DNA from: an uncultured Jannaschia sp.
Lineage (GTDB): Bacteria > Pseudomonadota > Alphaproteobacteria > Rhodobacterales > Rhodobacteraceae
Length of the DNA stretch: 10,445 bases
Direction: 5' to 3'
Assembly: GCA_937916365.1 (NCBI GenBank)
Contig: CALFSY010000083.1
Location: 1-10,445, forward strand
Shown here in pieces: positions 1 to 6,921 of the stretch. A model generated the notes under the pieces. That model was not told the DNA's origin. It worked only from the letters and a program-made list of their open reading frames with translations, and searched no databases. Each line of letters starts with the position of its first letter. The stretch's first letter is position 1. A program made the position numbers and the translations under genes.

Positions 1-1503
1 TTGGCAAAATGGAAATTTACACAGTTGGTGGGCCTGGCCATAATTATTTTGGTATTAGGGTGGCTTTTGACCAACACGGCGAATCGGTTTTTTCAACCCG
101 AAACACTAAGTCTTACACTTTTGATTGGAACGCTGGGCGTTTGGCGTTTTGGGTGGTGGTTTACCCATGCCGTTCGGGCAGAAATTTACCGCCGCACCCG
201 ATGGCCCCGCATGCGTGCGCAAGCCAACGCAGTGTGGCAATCAGGATGGCGTCCGCGCCGGTTACACATTCAAATGACCACGTATTTTGAAGAACCCGCA
301 ATCACAAAACGGGTGATTGGATCAATTCTGGGTCAGATCCGGCGCGAAAACATTCCCACCACGCTTTATATCGGCACCGGGTCTTCATACGATGAAATGA
401 TCATTCGTTCCTTTGTCGAAACACATGCGCAAGATATTCCCGATGATTTGGCCGAATTGGTTTTTTTACGCCAAAATCAACCGGGCAAACGGATGGCCAT
501 TGGTATGATTTTACGCGCGATCAATCGCAACGGTGTTGATCGGGATGATTTGGTAATCTTTATGGATGGTGATGCCCTGTATGGCACGGATGTGATGGAA
601 AAAACGCTGTCGATGTTTGGGGCAGACCCCGAATTACAAGCGTTGACCACGGATGAAGAGGTTATTTGTTACGGGCCCGCCTGGATTGCAAATTGGCTTG
701 ATATGCGGTTTGCGCAAAGGCGTTTGGCCATGCAAAGCCATGCAATGTCGGGCAAAGTATTAACTTTGACAGGACGCATGTCGGTGTTTCGCGCACAACA
801 CATGTTGGACGAACGGTTTATCCGCACGATTGAGGCCGACCATCTAGATCATTGGTTGTGGGGGCGGTTCCGATTTTTGTCCGGTGACGACAAATCAACC
901 TGGTATCATATGCTGACGCGCGGGGCAAAAATGACCTACGTGCCCGATGCCACCGTTTATACCATCGAGGTCATCAAGGAAAATGGGCTGGAACGGATGG
1001 TGCAGAATTTTCGCCGTTGGTCTGGCAACATGCTGCGCAATGGTAGCCGGGCCATCGCGTTAGGGCCGCGGCGGGTAAAACCCTTTATCTGGTGGTGTGT
1101 CGTCGATCAACGCATTGCGATGTGGACCATGATGGTTAGCCCGGCCATCGCAATTTTAGCCGCCTTTTTTGATCCACTTTATTTATGGAGTTGTTTGATT
1201 TGGGTGCTATTTAGCCGCGTTTTATTATGCCTGTTTTTATATCGTTACAGCCGTGAGGTGGATCTTACGTGGCCCTTTATTTTATATCTTAATCAAGTCA
1301 TAAACGCATCGGTTAAAATTTTCATGATTTTTCATCTCTCAAAACAAAAATGGTCAAACAGAGGAAACCAAGCCGCCGGTGGTGGCACGGGGTGGATCGC
1401 ATGGTTGCAAAATACAGTGGCCAAGGTGCAGTTGGTTATCGCTGTGGCCACGTTTCTAACCTTAATTGCGCTTTATGTTGGGCTATTGCCCGCCCCGTTT
1501 TGA
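1..1503 (+). CDS. Alg8-like membrane glycosyltransferase (GT2), probable exopolysaccharide polymerase
   Basis: A 500-residue processive family-2 glycosyltransferase with predicted membrane segments near residues 8-25, 36-53, 374-392, 396-414, 424-444 and 476-496 flanking a cytosolic catalytic domain. Visible motifs are DGD (189-191, the metal/nucleotide-sugar DxD equivalent), TGRMSVFRA (257-265), GDDK (295-298, catalytic-base region) and RRW (338-340, the QxxRW-type site, with Asn in place of Gln). The stretches TGRMSVFRA, GDDKS, RWSGNMLRN, DQRIAMWT and the late NQ...KIF match my recollection of Pseudomonas Alg8, which polymerises GDP-mannuronate at the inner membrane, and the length is close to Alg8's. 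The start is TTG at the window edge; the N-terminal spacing to the conserved VWRF (47-50) fits Alg8, so it is probably the true start, but upstream sequence and its ribosome site are not visible. The convergent neighbour is phosphomannomutase. No Alg44 or GDP-mannose dehydrogenase gene is in the window, so the polymer made is an inference. Confidence 0.75.
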   Translation: MAKWKFTQLVGLAIIILVLGWLLTNTANRFFQPETLSLTLLIGTLGVWRFGWWFTHAVRAEIYRRTRWPRMRAQANAVWQSGWRPRRLHIQMTTYFEEPAITKRVIGSILGQIRRENIPTTLYIGTGSSYDEMIIRSFVETHAQDIPDDLAELVFLRQNQPGKRMAIGMILRAINRNGVDRDDLVIFMDGDALYGTDVMEKTLSMFGADPELQALTTDEEVICYGPAWIANWLDMRFAQRRLAMQSHAMSGKVLTLTGRMSVFRAQHMLDERFIRTIEADHLDHWLWGRFRFLSGDDKSTWYHMLTRGAKMTYVPDATVYTIEVIKENGLERMVQNFRRWSGNMLRNGSRAIALGPRRVKPFIWWCVVDQRIAMWTMMVSPAIAILAAFFDPLYLWSCLIWVLFSRVLLCLFLYRYSREVDLTWPFILYLNQVINASVKIFMIFHLSKQKWSNRGNQAAGGGTGWIAWLQNTVAKVQLVIAVATFLTLIALYVGLLPAPF

Positions 1504-1551
1504 TCTATGATTATAGAGTTTGGGTTTAATGAATTCTGCGCAAAATTTGAT

Positions 1552-2916
1552 CTATAAGGCTTGGATCATTTCGGCGATGTCATTGGTGCGGCCTTGCATC
1601 AAATGTGCGTCTCTCACCGCTTCGACGTTTAGGCGTAACAAAGGTTCGGTGTTCGATGCCCGCAGGTTAAATCGCCATCCTTCAAATGCCATGCTTAACC
1701 CATCCAACCAATCAACAGTTTCAGCCTTATCGGCATAAGCGGTGTGAATTGCCGCGATGGCGGCTTGTGGATCTTCGACGCGGAAATTGATTTCGCCCGA
1801 TGATGGGTGCCGCGCCCGCATATCATCGACCACGTGTTTCAAACTCGTCACATCATTTGACAACCAGGCCAACATTAAAACCCATGGGATCATACCACTG
1901 TCACAAAACATGAAATCCCGAAAATAATGGTGGGCCGACATTTCGCCCCCATATACGGCGTTTTCGGCCCGCATGGATGCCTTTAGAAACGCATGGCCAG
2001 TTTTTGACATAACTGCATGCCCACCGGCCTGTGTGACCAAACGCTGCGTATTCCAAATGATGCGTGGGTCATGCACGATATGGGCGCCGGGATGTTGTGT
2101 TAAGATCGCGGCGGCCAGAATCCCAACAATGTATTCACCCGCGATAAAATCACCTTTTTCATCAAAAAAGAAACAGCGATCAAAATCACCGTCCCAGGCA
2201 ATACCAAAATCTGCCCCGTTTTGCAGAACAGCATTGGATGTCGTCGGCTGATTTTCGGGTAAAAGGGGGTTGGGAATTCCGTTGGGAAAGGTCGGATCGG
2301 GATCGTGGTGCAGGCGTGTGGCCCGTAACGGTGCCCCTTTGGCGCATAGTATGTCAAAAATCGCATCAAACGCAGGCCCCGCACATCCGTTGCCTGCGTT
2401 GACCAGAATGTGCAGCGCGCGCATATGGTCCGGCTCCACAAAACTGCACACCTTTTCAACATACGCATCCCGGCATGACATTGCACGCCGCGCGCCGCGC
2501 GATGAATTGACACCGGCGTCCCCCTTTGCCGTGGCGGCACCAATTTGGCGGAATGTATCCTGCGGCACCGGGGCCGCCCCGCGACCCACCATCTTGAAGC
2601 CATTATAATCAATAGGATTGTGCGAAGCCGTAACCATAACGCCGGCATCGGTTGCAAAATGATCGGTGGCAAAATATACCTCTTCCGTTCCGCACAGGCC
2701 AATATCAATGACGTCTGTGCCCGCTGCTTGTATTCCATCCGCCAAAGCGTCAAGCAGCATGGGGGAAGAGGCGCGGATATCCCGCCCCACAACCACACGG
2801 CGCGCGTTAATCTGGTTAACCAAAGCCACACCCAAATTATGCGCGAGGTGTTCATCCAAATCGTCGTCAACCCGACCACGCACATCGTATGCCTTGAAAG
2901 AGGTGGGCATATCCAT
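1552..2916 (-). CDS. manB: Phosphomannomutase (ManB/CpsG type)
   Basis: A 454-residue alpha-D-phosphohexomutase that interconverts mannose-6-phosphate and mannose-1-phosphate in the cytosol, supplying GDP-mannose synthesis. All four active-site elements are present: the phosphoserine loop TASHNP (Ser98), the Mg2+ loop DGDFDR (242-247), the sugar-specificity loop GEMSAHHYF (334-342) and the phosphate-binding RASNTEP (429-435). The FKAYDVRG start (residues 7-14), GTEEVYFAT (76-84) and CDSGMIPW (348-355) are typical of E. coli CpsG/ManB, which favours mannose over glucose phosphate as substrate, although dual PMM/PGM activity cannot be excluded. The ATG at 2916 has AAGGA eight bases upstream; a second ATG two codons in is less well placed. 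It lies downstream of the helicase gene on the same strand, behind a hairpin, so it probably has its own promoter. It converges with the glycosyltransferase (48 bases between stop codons), which may use its product. Confidence 0.93.
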   Translation of the reverse strand: MDMPTSFKAYDVRGRVDDDLDEHLAHNLGVALVNQINARRVVVGRDIRASSPMLLDALADGIQAAGTDVIDIGLCGTEEVYFATDHFATDAGVMVTASHNPIDYNGFKMVGRGAAPVPQDTFRQIGAATAKGDAGVNSSRGARRAMSCRDAYVEKVCSFVEPDHMRALHILVNAGNGCAGPAFDAIFDILCAKGAPLRATRLHHDPDPTFPNGIPNPLLPENQPTTSNAVLQNGADFGIAWDGDFDRCFFFDEKGDFIAGEYIVGILAAAILTQHPGAHIVHDPRIIWNTQRLVTQAGGHAVMSKTGHAFLKASMRAENAVYGGEMSAHHYFRDFMFCDSGMIPWVLMLAWLSNDVTSLKHVVDDMRARHPSSGEINFRVEDPQAAIAAIHTAYADKAETVDWLDGLSMAFEGWRFNLRASNTEPLLRLNVEAVRDAHLMQGRTNDIAEMIQAL

Positions 2917-2995
2917 AAAATTTTCCTTTCGTGAAAGCCTTATTCCAATTCATGTTTTCAAATATATGAAAAAATGGTGTTGGGCAAAATGTAAT
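2917..2995 (-). promoter_or_regulatory. Probable manB promoter and leader region
   Basis: This AT-rich stretch lies between the hairpin behind the helicase gene and the manB start. On the minus strand it has TTGCCC followed 15-17 bases later by TATATTTG, a weak -35/-10 candidate. A perfect 6-base inverted repeat, TTTTCA/TGAAAA with a 6-base spacer (2955-2972), overlaps the candidate -10 and could be an operator. The hexamer matches are poor, so this is a location guess, not an identified promoter. Confidence 0.3.
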
Positions 2996-3019
2996 ATCCC
3001 CTGCGGCATCACAGGGGAT
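2996..3019 (-). terminator. Hairpin, probable transcription terminator after the helicase gene
   Basis: A perfect 8-bp stem, ATCCCCTG/CAGGGGAT with an 8-base loop, begins 17 bases after the helicase stop codon. Read on the minus strand, the stem is followed by ATTACATTTT, an interrupted T tract, so termination may be partial. The position between two same-strand genes supports a terminator role. The plus strand has no T tract after the stem. Confidence 0.55.
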
Positions 3020-3036
3020 CAAATTCAGTGAAAATT

Positions 3037-4566
3037 TTATAGGCTATCCTCAGGCCCAGGGGCCAATGTCAAGGGCGCGGTGGGCAGGGTCAAATCGTCA
3101 ATCCCTAATATGGATGTCGGGCGTGATAAACGGTAGCGCGTCACCCAAATCAAACGCTGTTCAGCACGCGTAATCGCCACATAGGCCAGGCGTTTCCATA
3201 GGGCTTGCCCCGCCTCTATACGTCCCGATCGCGCGGCAGCAAAAATATCAGGCGCAAAAACTTGCACTGCGGGCCATTGCGACCCTTGTGCCTTGTGAAT
3301 GGTAATTGCGGCCCCGTGCAAAAACACCGCTCCCATGCGCGCGGCATAGGGGATAAATGGGTCTTCGGTATCGGGTTTTTCGATTTTCACGATTGATGCG
3401 GCCGACAGGCGCGGAGTATCGGCCCCTATTACATGCAGTCTTGAAAAACCTGGCTTTGATCCAGGGCCCAAATAAATCACCGGCGCCCCTTTGATAAGGC
3501 CGCGTGCCTCTAAATCTATGCGGCGTTTGCGATGCTTCAGGGGCAATTCGATCCCATCACAGATCAAAGGTTCGCCCGGCATCAACGCATCGTCAGGCGC
3601 GCCCATGGCCCCGCGAAATGCCGAAATAAGGCGCACACGGGTCGCATTGCGCCAAACCAAAACCGGACTACGGGCCATCATGTCGCTATCAACACGCGCG
3701 GCAATAACAATTCGGTGGTCCCGCGCAGCGGCCTGTTCCACCATACGTTCAAATTGATCAAAACTTAAATCGGGATCGCCCAAGGCATGAGCCAAATCCA
3801 AAATCGGATTATCGGCCTCTTGCCGGTGAATGCGGGCCAGATGTAACCGATTGGTCCCATTTATTTTATCAAACGCCATAGCACCCGATTGCCCCACGGG
3901 GGCCAACTGTGCGGGATCGCCAAATAAAATTAGCGTTGGAAAAATTTGCCTTAAATCGTCGAATTGCCGATCATCCAGCATCGAGGATTCATCAACCAAA
4001 CCAATGTCCAACGTATCGTCGCGCCGTTTCCAACCGGTAATAAAATCTGATCCGCGTAAACCCGCCGCAGCCAACGCTGCAGGCACCGATTTATGCGCGT
4101 CATACACCGTTTTCGCACGATCAAGTGCGGCCCCTGTTAGCGCCTCAAGCGTCGGGCGCACGCCCTGCCCGGCAAGCCATTCCGCCACTTTTTCAAATTC
4201 CGGATCATAAACAGGGGTGTATAGGATACGGTGAATCGTCGTTGCAGGCACACCGCGATGGCGCAAAACTGACGCGGCCTTATTTGTGGGGGCCAACACC
4301 GCCGCTGTGCGACGGTCACGACTGCGCCCCTCCCAATCGCCTGAAACTATATCAACGCCAGCGGCCTCAAGCGATTGCACCAGATCGGCCAAAAGCATGG
4401 TTTTCCCAGATCCGGCCTTTCCAACAACGGCCAAAACCTGCGCCTGGCCTTCGACACGTTGTGTTAGAGTATCATGATTAAGATCCACACCCATTTCGGC
4501 CAAAATCCCCGTGATATGATCGTGGGCTTGGGCCTGATCTTCCGAAAAAACAGGAGCGTTGGGCAT
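3037..4566 (-). CDS. RecD/Dda-like SF1B DNA helicase, short form
   Basis: A cytosolic superfamily-1B ATP-dependent DNA helicase of the RecD/Dda group, presumably acting 5'-3' in DNA repair or replication restart (the role is inferred from the family). Motifs in order, numbered from the start used here: Walker A GKAGSGKT (49-56), motif Ia APTNKAA (92-98), TIHRIL (110-115), Walker B DESSM (192-196), GDPAQLAPVG (216-225), RIHRQ (245-249), TIHKAQGSQW (422-431) and YVAITRAEQR (462-471). The roughly 170 residues between the last two blocks fit an inserted 2B/SH3-like domain. At 509 residues it lacks the long N-terminal region of RecD2 and is closer in size to phage Dda. An ATG at 4575 gives three more residues, but AGGA lies 8 bases before the ATG at 4566 and directly abuts the one at 4575, so I prefer 4566. 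It lies downstream of rpsU on the same strand with a gap of about 150 bases. Confidence 0.88.
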   Translation of the reverse strand: MPNAPVFSEDQAQAHDHITGILAEMGVDLNHDTLTQRVEGQAQVLAVVGKAGSGKTMLLADLVQSLEAAGVDIVSGDWEGRSRDRRTAAVLAPTNKAASVLRHRGVPATTIHRILYTPVYDPEFEKVAEWLAGQGVRPTLEALTGAALDRAKTVYDAHKSVPAALAAAGLRGSDFITGWKRRDDTLDIGLVDESSMLDDRQFDDLRQIFPTLILFGDPAQLAPVGQSGAMAFDKINGTNRLHLARIHRQEADNPILDLAHALGDPDLSFDQFERMVEQAAARDHRIVIAARVDSDMMARSPVLVWRNATRVRLISAFRGAMGAPDDALMPGEPLICDGIELPLKHRKRRIDLEARGLIKGAPVIYLGPGSKPGFSRLHVIGADTPRLSAASIVKIEKPDTEDPFIPYAARMGAVFLHGAAITIHKAQGSQWPAVQVFAPDIFAAARSGRIEAGQALWKRLAYVAITRAEQRLIWVTRYRLSRPTSILGIDDLTLPTAPLTLAPGPEDSL

Positions 4567-4663
4567 TGAGGGCATCCTACAACATTTTGGTAACGCGCTG
4601 CCCGGGTTTAACGTCGGTCAATCAGTGAATACAAAATTTTAAGTTATGGATGCGAAGCGCCCC

Positions 4664-4704
4664 GTCCTGATGTCATGAACACCACGGATCAGGGCACACT
4701 TTTT
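4664..4704 (+). terminator. Terminator-like hairpin facing the plus strand, no known gene before it
   Basis: An 8-bp stem, GTCCTGAT/ATCAGGGC (one G-U pair), with a 16-base loop is followed on the plus strand by ACAC and then five T residues and ATT. The T run is on the plus-strand side only, yet the flanking genes, rpsU and the helicase, are both on the minus strand. It may end an unannotated plus-strand transcript, block antisense transcription into rpsU, or be chance. Confidence 0.3.
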
Positions 4705-4716
4705 ATTACCGTAAGA

Positions 4717-4923
4717 TTATACAAAACCTTCGCGTTGCGCCTTTTTGCGCGCCAGCTTGCGGGCCCGGCGAATGGCCTCTGCTTTTTCACGTGCGCGTTT
4801 TTCAGATGGTTTTTCGTAATGCTGCTTTAGCTTCATTTCACGAAAAACGCCTTCGCGTTGAAGTTTTTTCTTTAACGCGCGCAACGCTTGATCGACATTA
4901 TTGTCGCGGACATTGACCTGCAT
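4717..4923 (-). CDS. rpsU: 30S ribosomal protein S21
   Basis: A 68-residue, strongly basic protein of the small ribosomal subunit that helps initiation complexes form near the 3' end of 16S rRNA (family knowledge). The N-terminal MQVNVRDNNVDQALRALKKK, the central YEKPSEKRAREKAEA and the Arg/Lys-rich tail ending REGFV are typical of alphaproteobacterial S21, and the length is normal. The only sensible start is the ATG at 4923. Its Shine-Dalgarno AGGAAGG lies an unusually long 13 bases away, and a short hairpin fills that gap. It is divergent from the COQ9-family gene and is the first gene of the minus-strand run rpsU-helicase-manB. Confidence 0.97.
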   Translation of the reverse strand: MQVNVRDNNVDQALRALKKKLQREGVFREMKLKQHYEKPSEKRAREKAEAIRRARKLARKKAQREGFV

Positions 4924-4943
4924 AGTGGTGTCACCACCTTCCT
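4924..4943 (-). promoter_or_regulatory. rpsU ribosome binding site with intervening hairpin
   Basis: On the minus strand a strong Shine-Dalgarno AGGAAGG (4943-4937) is followed by a near-perfect palindrome, GTGGT-GAC-ACCAC (4937-4925), and then the ATG. The SD-ATG spacing is 13 bases if unfolded but becomes short if the 5-bp hairpin forms. The last G of the SD is also the first base of the stem, so folding could tune access of the ribosome. Confidence 0.55.
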
Positions 4944-4976
4944 AAGTTGAAGTTGCAATATAAAGCAGGAAGTGAT

Positions 4977-5005
4977 CATCTAGCAGCACGATACAGGCTT
5001 GTCCA
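4977..5005 (-). promoter_or_regulatory. Possible rpsU promoter
   Basis: On the minus strand TGGACA (5005-5000, five of six matches to the -35 consensus) is followed after 17 bases by TAGATG (4982-4977), a poor -10. The position would give a leader of about 45 bases. The divergent COQ9-family gene must have a plus-strand promoter in the same 114-base gap, but I see no convincing hexamers for it. Confidence 0.3.
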
Positions 5006-5037
5006 TCGTTTTGCCGCTTAAAATGAAAGGAAACGGG

Positions 5038-5715
5038 ATGAATGACGCGAAAGATCGAATAATCGACGCCGCATTAACGCACGTGCCTTTTGATGGTTGG
5101 TCAGAAGTGACCTTTCGCACCGCCATAGAGGATGCAAACATCCCAAATGTTGAAGCGCGCGCATTATTTCCCCGTGGTGCGATTGATCTCGCGTTGGCCT
5201 TTCACATGCGTGGGGATGCAGCCATGGTCGCGGCATTGGAAGAAACAGATTTAACGGCGTTACGATTTCGTGATCGCGTAGCATATGCCATCCGAAAACG
5301 GCTGGATTTAGTAGAACAGAATAAAGAGGCCGTGCGCCGGGGTGTGACACTTTTTTCCTTACCGCTTTATGCGGCAGAGGGCGCCAGAACGCTTTGGCAT
5401 ACATCAGATGCAATTTGGACGGCGTTGGGTGATACCTCGGACGATTTGAATTGGTATACAAAACGCGCGACACTGGCGGGGGTATATGCCGCCACAGTCC
5501 TGTATTGGCTCAGCGATCGCTCGCACGATCACACTGCAACATGGTCTTTTTTAGATCGCCGTATCGAAGATGTGATGCGTTTTGAAACCTTAAAAACTCA
5601 AGCCCGCAAAAACCCGTTGTTGAAACCGTTTTTAGCGGGCCCAGAATGGTTGGCACAACGTATTAAGGCCCCCAACATCGCAAGTAGGGATTTGCCAGGG
5701 CGGTGGCAGGGTTAA
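5038..5715 (+). CDS. COQ9 family protein, ubiquinone biosynthesis accessory factor
   Basis: A 225-residue soluble protein of the COQ9 family. These have a TetR-like fold without being repressors; eukaryotic COQ9 binds lipid and helps COQ7 in ubiquinone synthesis, and the bacterial members are assumed to act alike. Family marks are the N-terminal helix-turn-helix-like region with HVPFDGWSEVTFR (15-27), LFPRGAIDLALAFHMRGD (43-60), the highly conserved DTSDDLNWYTKR (132-143) followed by a hydrophobic lipid-binding helix VYAATVLYWLSD (149-160), and the closing FLDRRIEDVMRFE (171-183... region). The frame is open upstream to a TTG at 4999 and an ATG at 5023, but the ATG at 5038 has AAAGGA six to seven bases before it and gives the usual family N-terminus, so I place the start there. 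It is divergent from rpsU, and a quinone oxidoreductase gene follows 56 bases on. Confidence 0.88.
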   Translation: MNDAKDRIIDAALTHVPFDGWSEVTFRTAIEDANIPNVEARALFPRGAIDLALAFHMRGDAAMVAALEETDLTALRFRDRVAYAIRKRLDLVEQNKEAVRRGVTLFSLPLYAAEGARTLWHTSDAIWTALGDTSDDLNWYTKRATLAGVYAATVLYWLSDRSHDHTATWSFLDRRIEDVMRFETLKTQARKNPLLKPFLAGPEWLAQRIKAPNIASRDLPGRWQG

Positions 5716-5725
5716 GCCATCCGTG

Positions 5726-5755
5726 TTGGATCTTCTGCCTCACTCACCCTATTAT
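5726..5755 (+). promoter_or_regulatory. Possible promoter of the quinone oxidoreductase gene
   Basis: TTGGAT (5726-5731) and TATTAT (5750-5755, five of six to the -10 consensus) are 18 bases apart just before the oxidoreductase gene. Transcription would start only about 10 to 20 bases before the start codon. This fits the absence of a clear Shine-Dalgarno sequence there. The -35 match is weak. Confidence 0.35.
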
Positions 5756-5771
5756 ATGATGATCGAAAACA

Positions 5772-6758
5772 ATGCCCCTAAAAATGCGTGCGATTGAAAT
5801 TGCCGTCCCTGGTGGGCCCGATGTGTTGCGCCTCACAACAAGGAACGTGCCCGAACCAGATTATGGGCAAATTCTTATCAAAATTGCGTATGCAGGCGTG
5901 AATCGGCCCGATGTTTTGCAACGCTCTGGTGTGTATAACCCCCCGCCTGGTGCATCCGATTTACCCGGGCTTGAGGCCGCGGGCACAGTCGCTGCCTTGG
6001 GGCCTGGGGTCACGAAATGGGCCTTGGGCGACGCCGTGTGCGCGTTGTTACCAGGGGGTGGATATGCCGATTATGCATTGACCCATCAAGACCATGCCCT
6101 GCCCCTACCTACAGGTATGGATATGGCAAAGGCCGCAGCGCTATGTGAAACATTTTTTACGGTCTGGGGAAATGTGTTCCGTCGTGGTGGCTTAACCGGC
6201 GGGGAGCGGTTTCTGGTGCATGGGGGCACATCGGGCATTGGCACCACCGCGATCCAACTGGCACACCATTTCGGCGCGCGGGTGTTTGCAACGGCAGGCA
6301 CGGATGAAAAATGTGCTGTCTGTGAAAAATTGGGGGCTGAGCGCGCGATTAATTATCAATCAGAGGATTTCGTAGATGTCCTATGTGCTGATGGTGGGGC
6401 AAATCTGATCCTTGATATGGTGGGTGGGCCTTATGTGCGGCGCAATATTCGCGCCCTAGCCGATGACGGGCGTTTGGTGCAAATTGCATTTTTACAAGGG
6501 GCCAAGGTAGACCTTGATCTAACCCAAATTATGACACGCCGGTTGACGATCACCGGATCTACGTTACGCCCACAATCCAATGCGGCAAAAGCCGCAATCG
6601 CCGCAGATTTGGCCAAAATCATTTGGCCATTGTTAGGGGGCGGGCGCATCACCCCGGTAATGGATCAAATCTTTCCGTTGGAACACGCCGCCGCAGCCCA
6701 TACCAGGATGGAAAGCGGTCAACATATTGGAAAGATTGTTTTAACTATGTCATCGTAA
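5772..6758 (+). CDS. NAD(P)H:quinone oxidoreductase, PIG3/QOR type (zinc-free MDR)
   Basis: A 328-residue medium-chain reductase of the zinc-independent quinone oxidoreductase group, expected to reduce quinones or related enones with NADPH in the cytosol. The N-terminal GroES-like domain holds NRPDVLQRSGVYNPPPG (44-60) and LPGLEAAGTV (64-73), hallmarks of the PIG3 subgroup. The Rossmann domain starts with LVHGGTSGIGTTAIQLA (148-164), and FATAGTDEK follows at the second strand. No structural or catalytic zinc cysteine set is present, which is right for QOR. The ATG at 5772 is listed; the ATG at 5784 gives the more usual MRAIEIA start, and neither has a clear ribosome site. The upstream neighbour is the COQ9-family gene, so a shared link to quinones is plausible but not shown. 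Confidence 0.88.
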   Translation: MPLKMRAIEIAVPGGPDVLRLTTRNVPEPDYGQILIKIAYAGVNRPDVLQRSGVYNPPPGASDLPGLEAAGTVAALGPGVTKWALGDAVCALLPGGGYADYALTHQDHALPLPTGMDMAKAAALCETFFTVWGNVFRRGGLTGGERFLVHGGTSGIGTTAIQLAHHFGARVFATAGTDEKCAVCEKLGAERAINYQSEDFVDVLCADGGANLILDMVGGPYVRRNIRALADDGRLVQIAFLQGAKVDLDLTQIMTRRLTITGSTLRPQSNAAKAAIAADLAKIIWPLLGGGRITPVMDQIFPLEHAAAAHTRMESGQHIGKIVLTMSS

Positions 6759-6802
6759 AAAAATTGAGGCACATTTAGACCCGTTTTAACAGGATTTATA
6801 AG

Positions 6803-6838
6803 CCTATTATACGCATCAAACGTATGGATAATGATAGG
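6803..6838. repeat. Imperfect inverted repeat upstream of clpS
   Basis: An inner stem ATACG/CGTAT with a 7-base loop is enclosed by an outer CCTAT/ATAGG pair with an asymmetric 8-base bulge on the right. It sits in the 160-base gap before clpS. No T run follows, so it is not a normal intrinsic terminator; an operator or leader hairpin is possible. I see no strong promoter hexamers in this gap. Confidence 0.3.
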
Positions 6839-6921
6839 GAAAATGCTGCGCCCCCTTTTCCAACGGATGCAATGGTTTATATATGCGATTGATTTCGTGG
6901 CGCGACTTTTTCGGGGGCAAG

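Noticed and set aside
1498..1555. Ten-base direct repeat TTTGATCTAT at 1498-1507 and 1546-1555, overlapping the stop codons of both convergent genes, plus a 5-bp AT-only hairpin at 1504-1517
   Set aside because: The repeat is short and has no other mobile-element feature, and the AT-only stem is too weak to call a bidirectional terminator.
2100..2885. Long minus-strand open frame (261 codons) within manB
   Set aside because: It lies wholly inside the manB gene in another frame; its composition (runs of Trp, Cys and Arg) is not protein-like and manB has every active-site motif.
2926..2937. CTTTC/GAAAG palindrome next to the manB ribosome binding site
   Set aside because: Only four base pairs with a realistic loop, so it is too weak to claim control of translation.
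4716..4721. Perfect TATAAT on the minus strand overlapping the rpsU stop codon
   Set aside because: There is no acceptable -35 element at 16-18 bases upstream, and it would give a helicase leader of about 140 bases; a chance match is likely.
4999..5037. Longer COQ9-family reading frame from the TTG at 4999 or ATG at 5023
   Set aside because: The extra residues do not resemble the family N-terminus, and the Shine-Dalgarno sequence lies inside this extension, just before the ATG at 5038.
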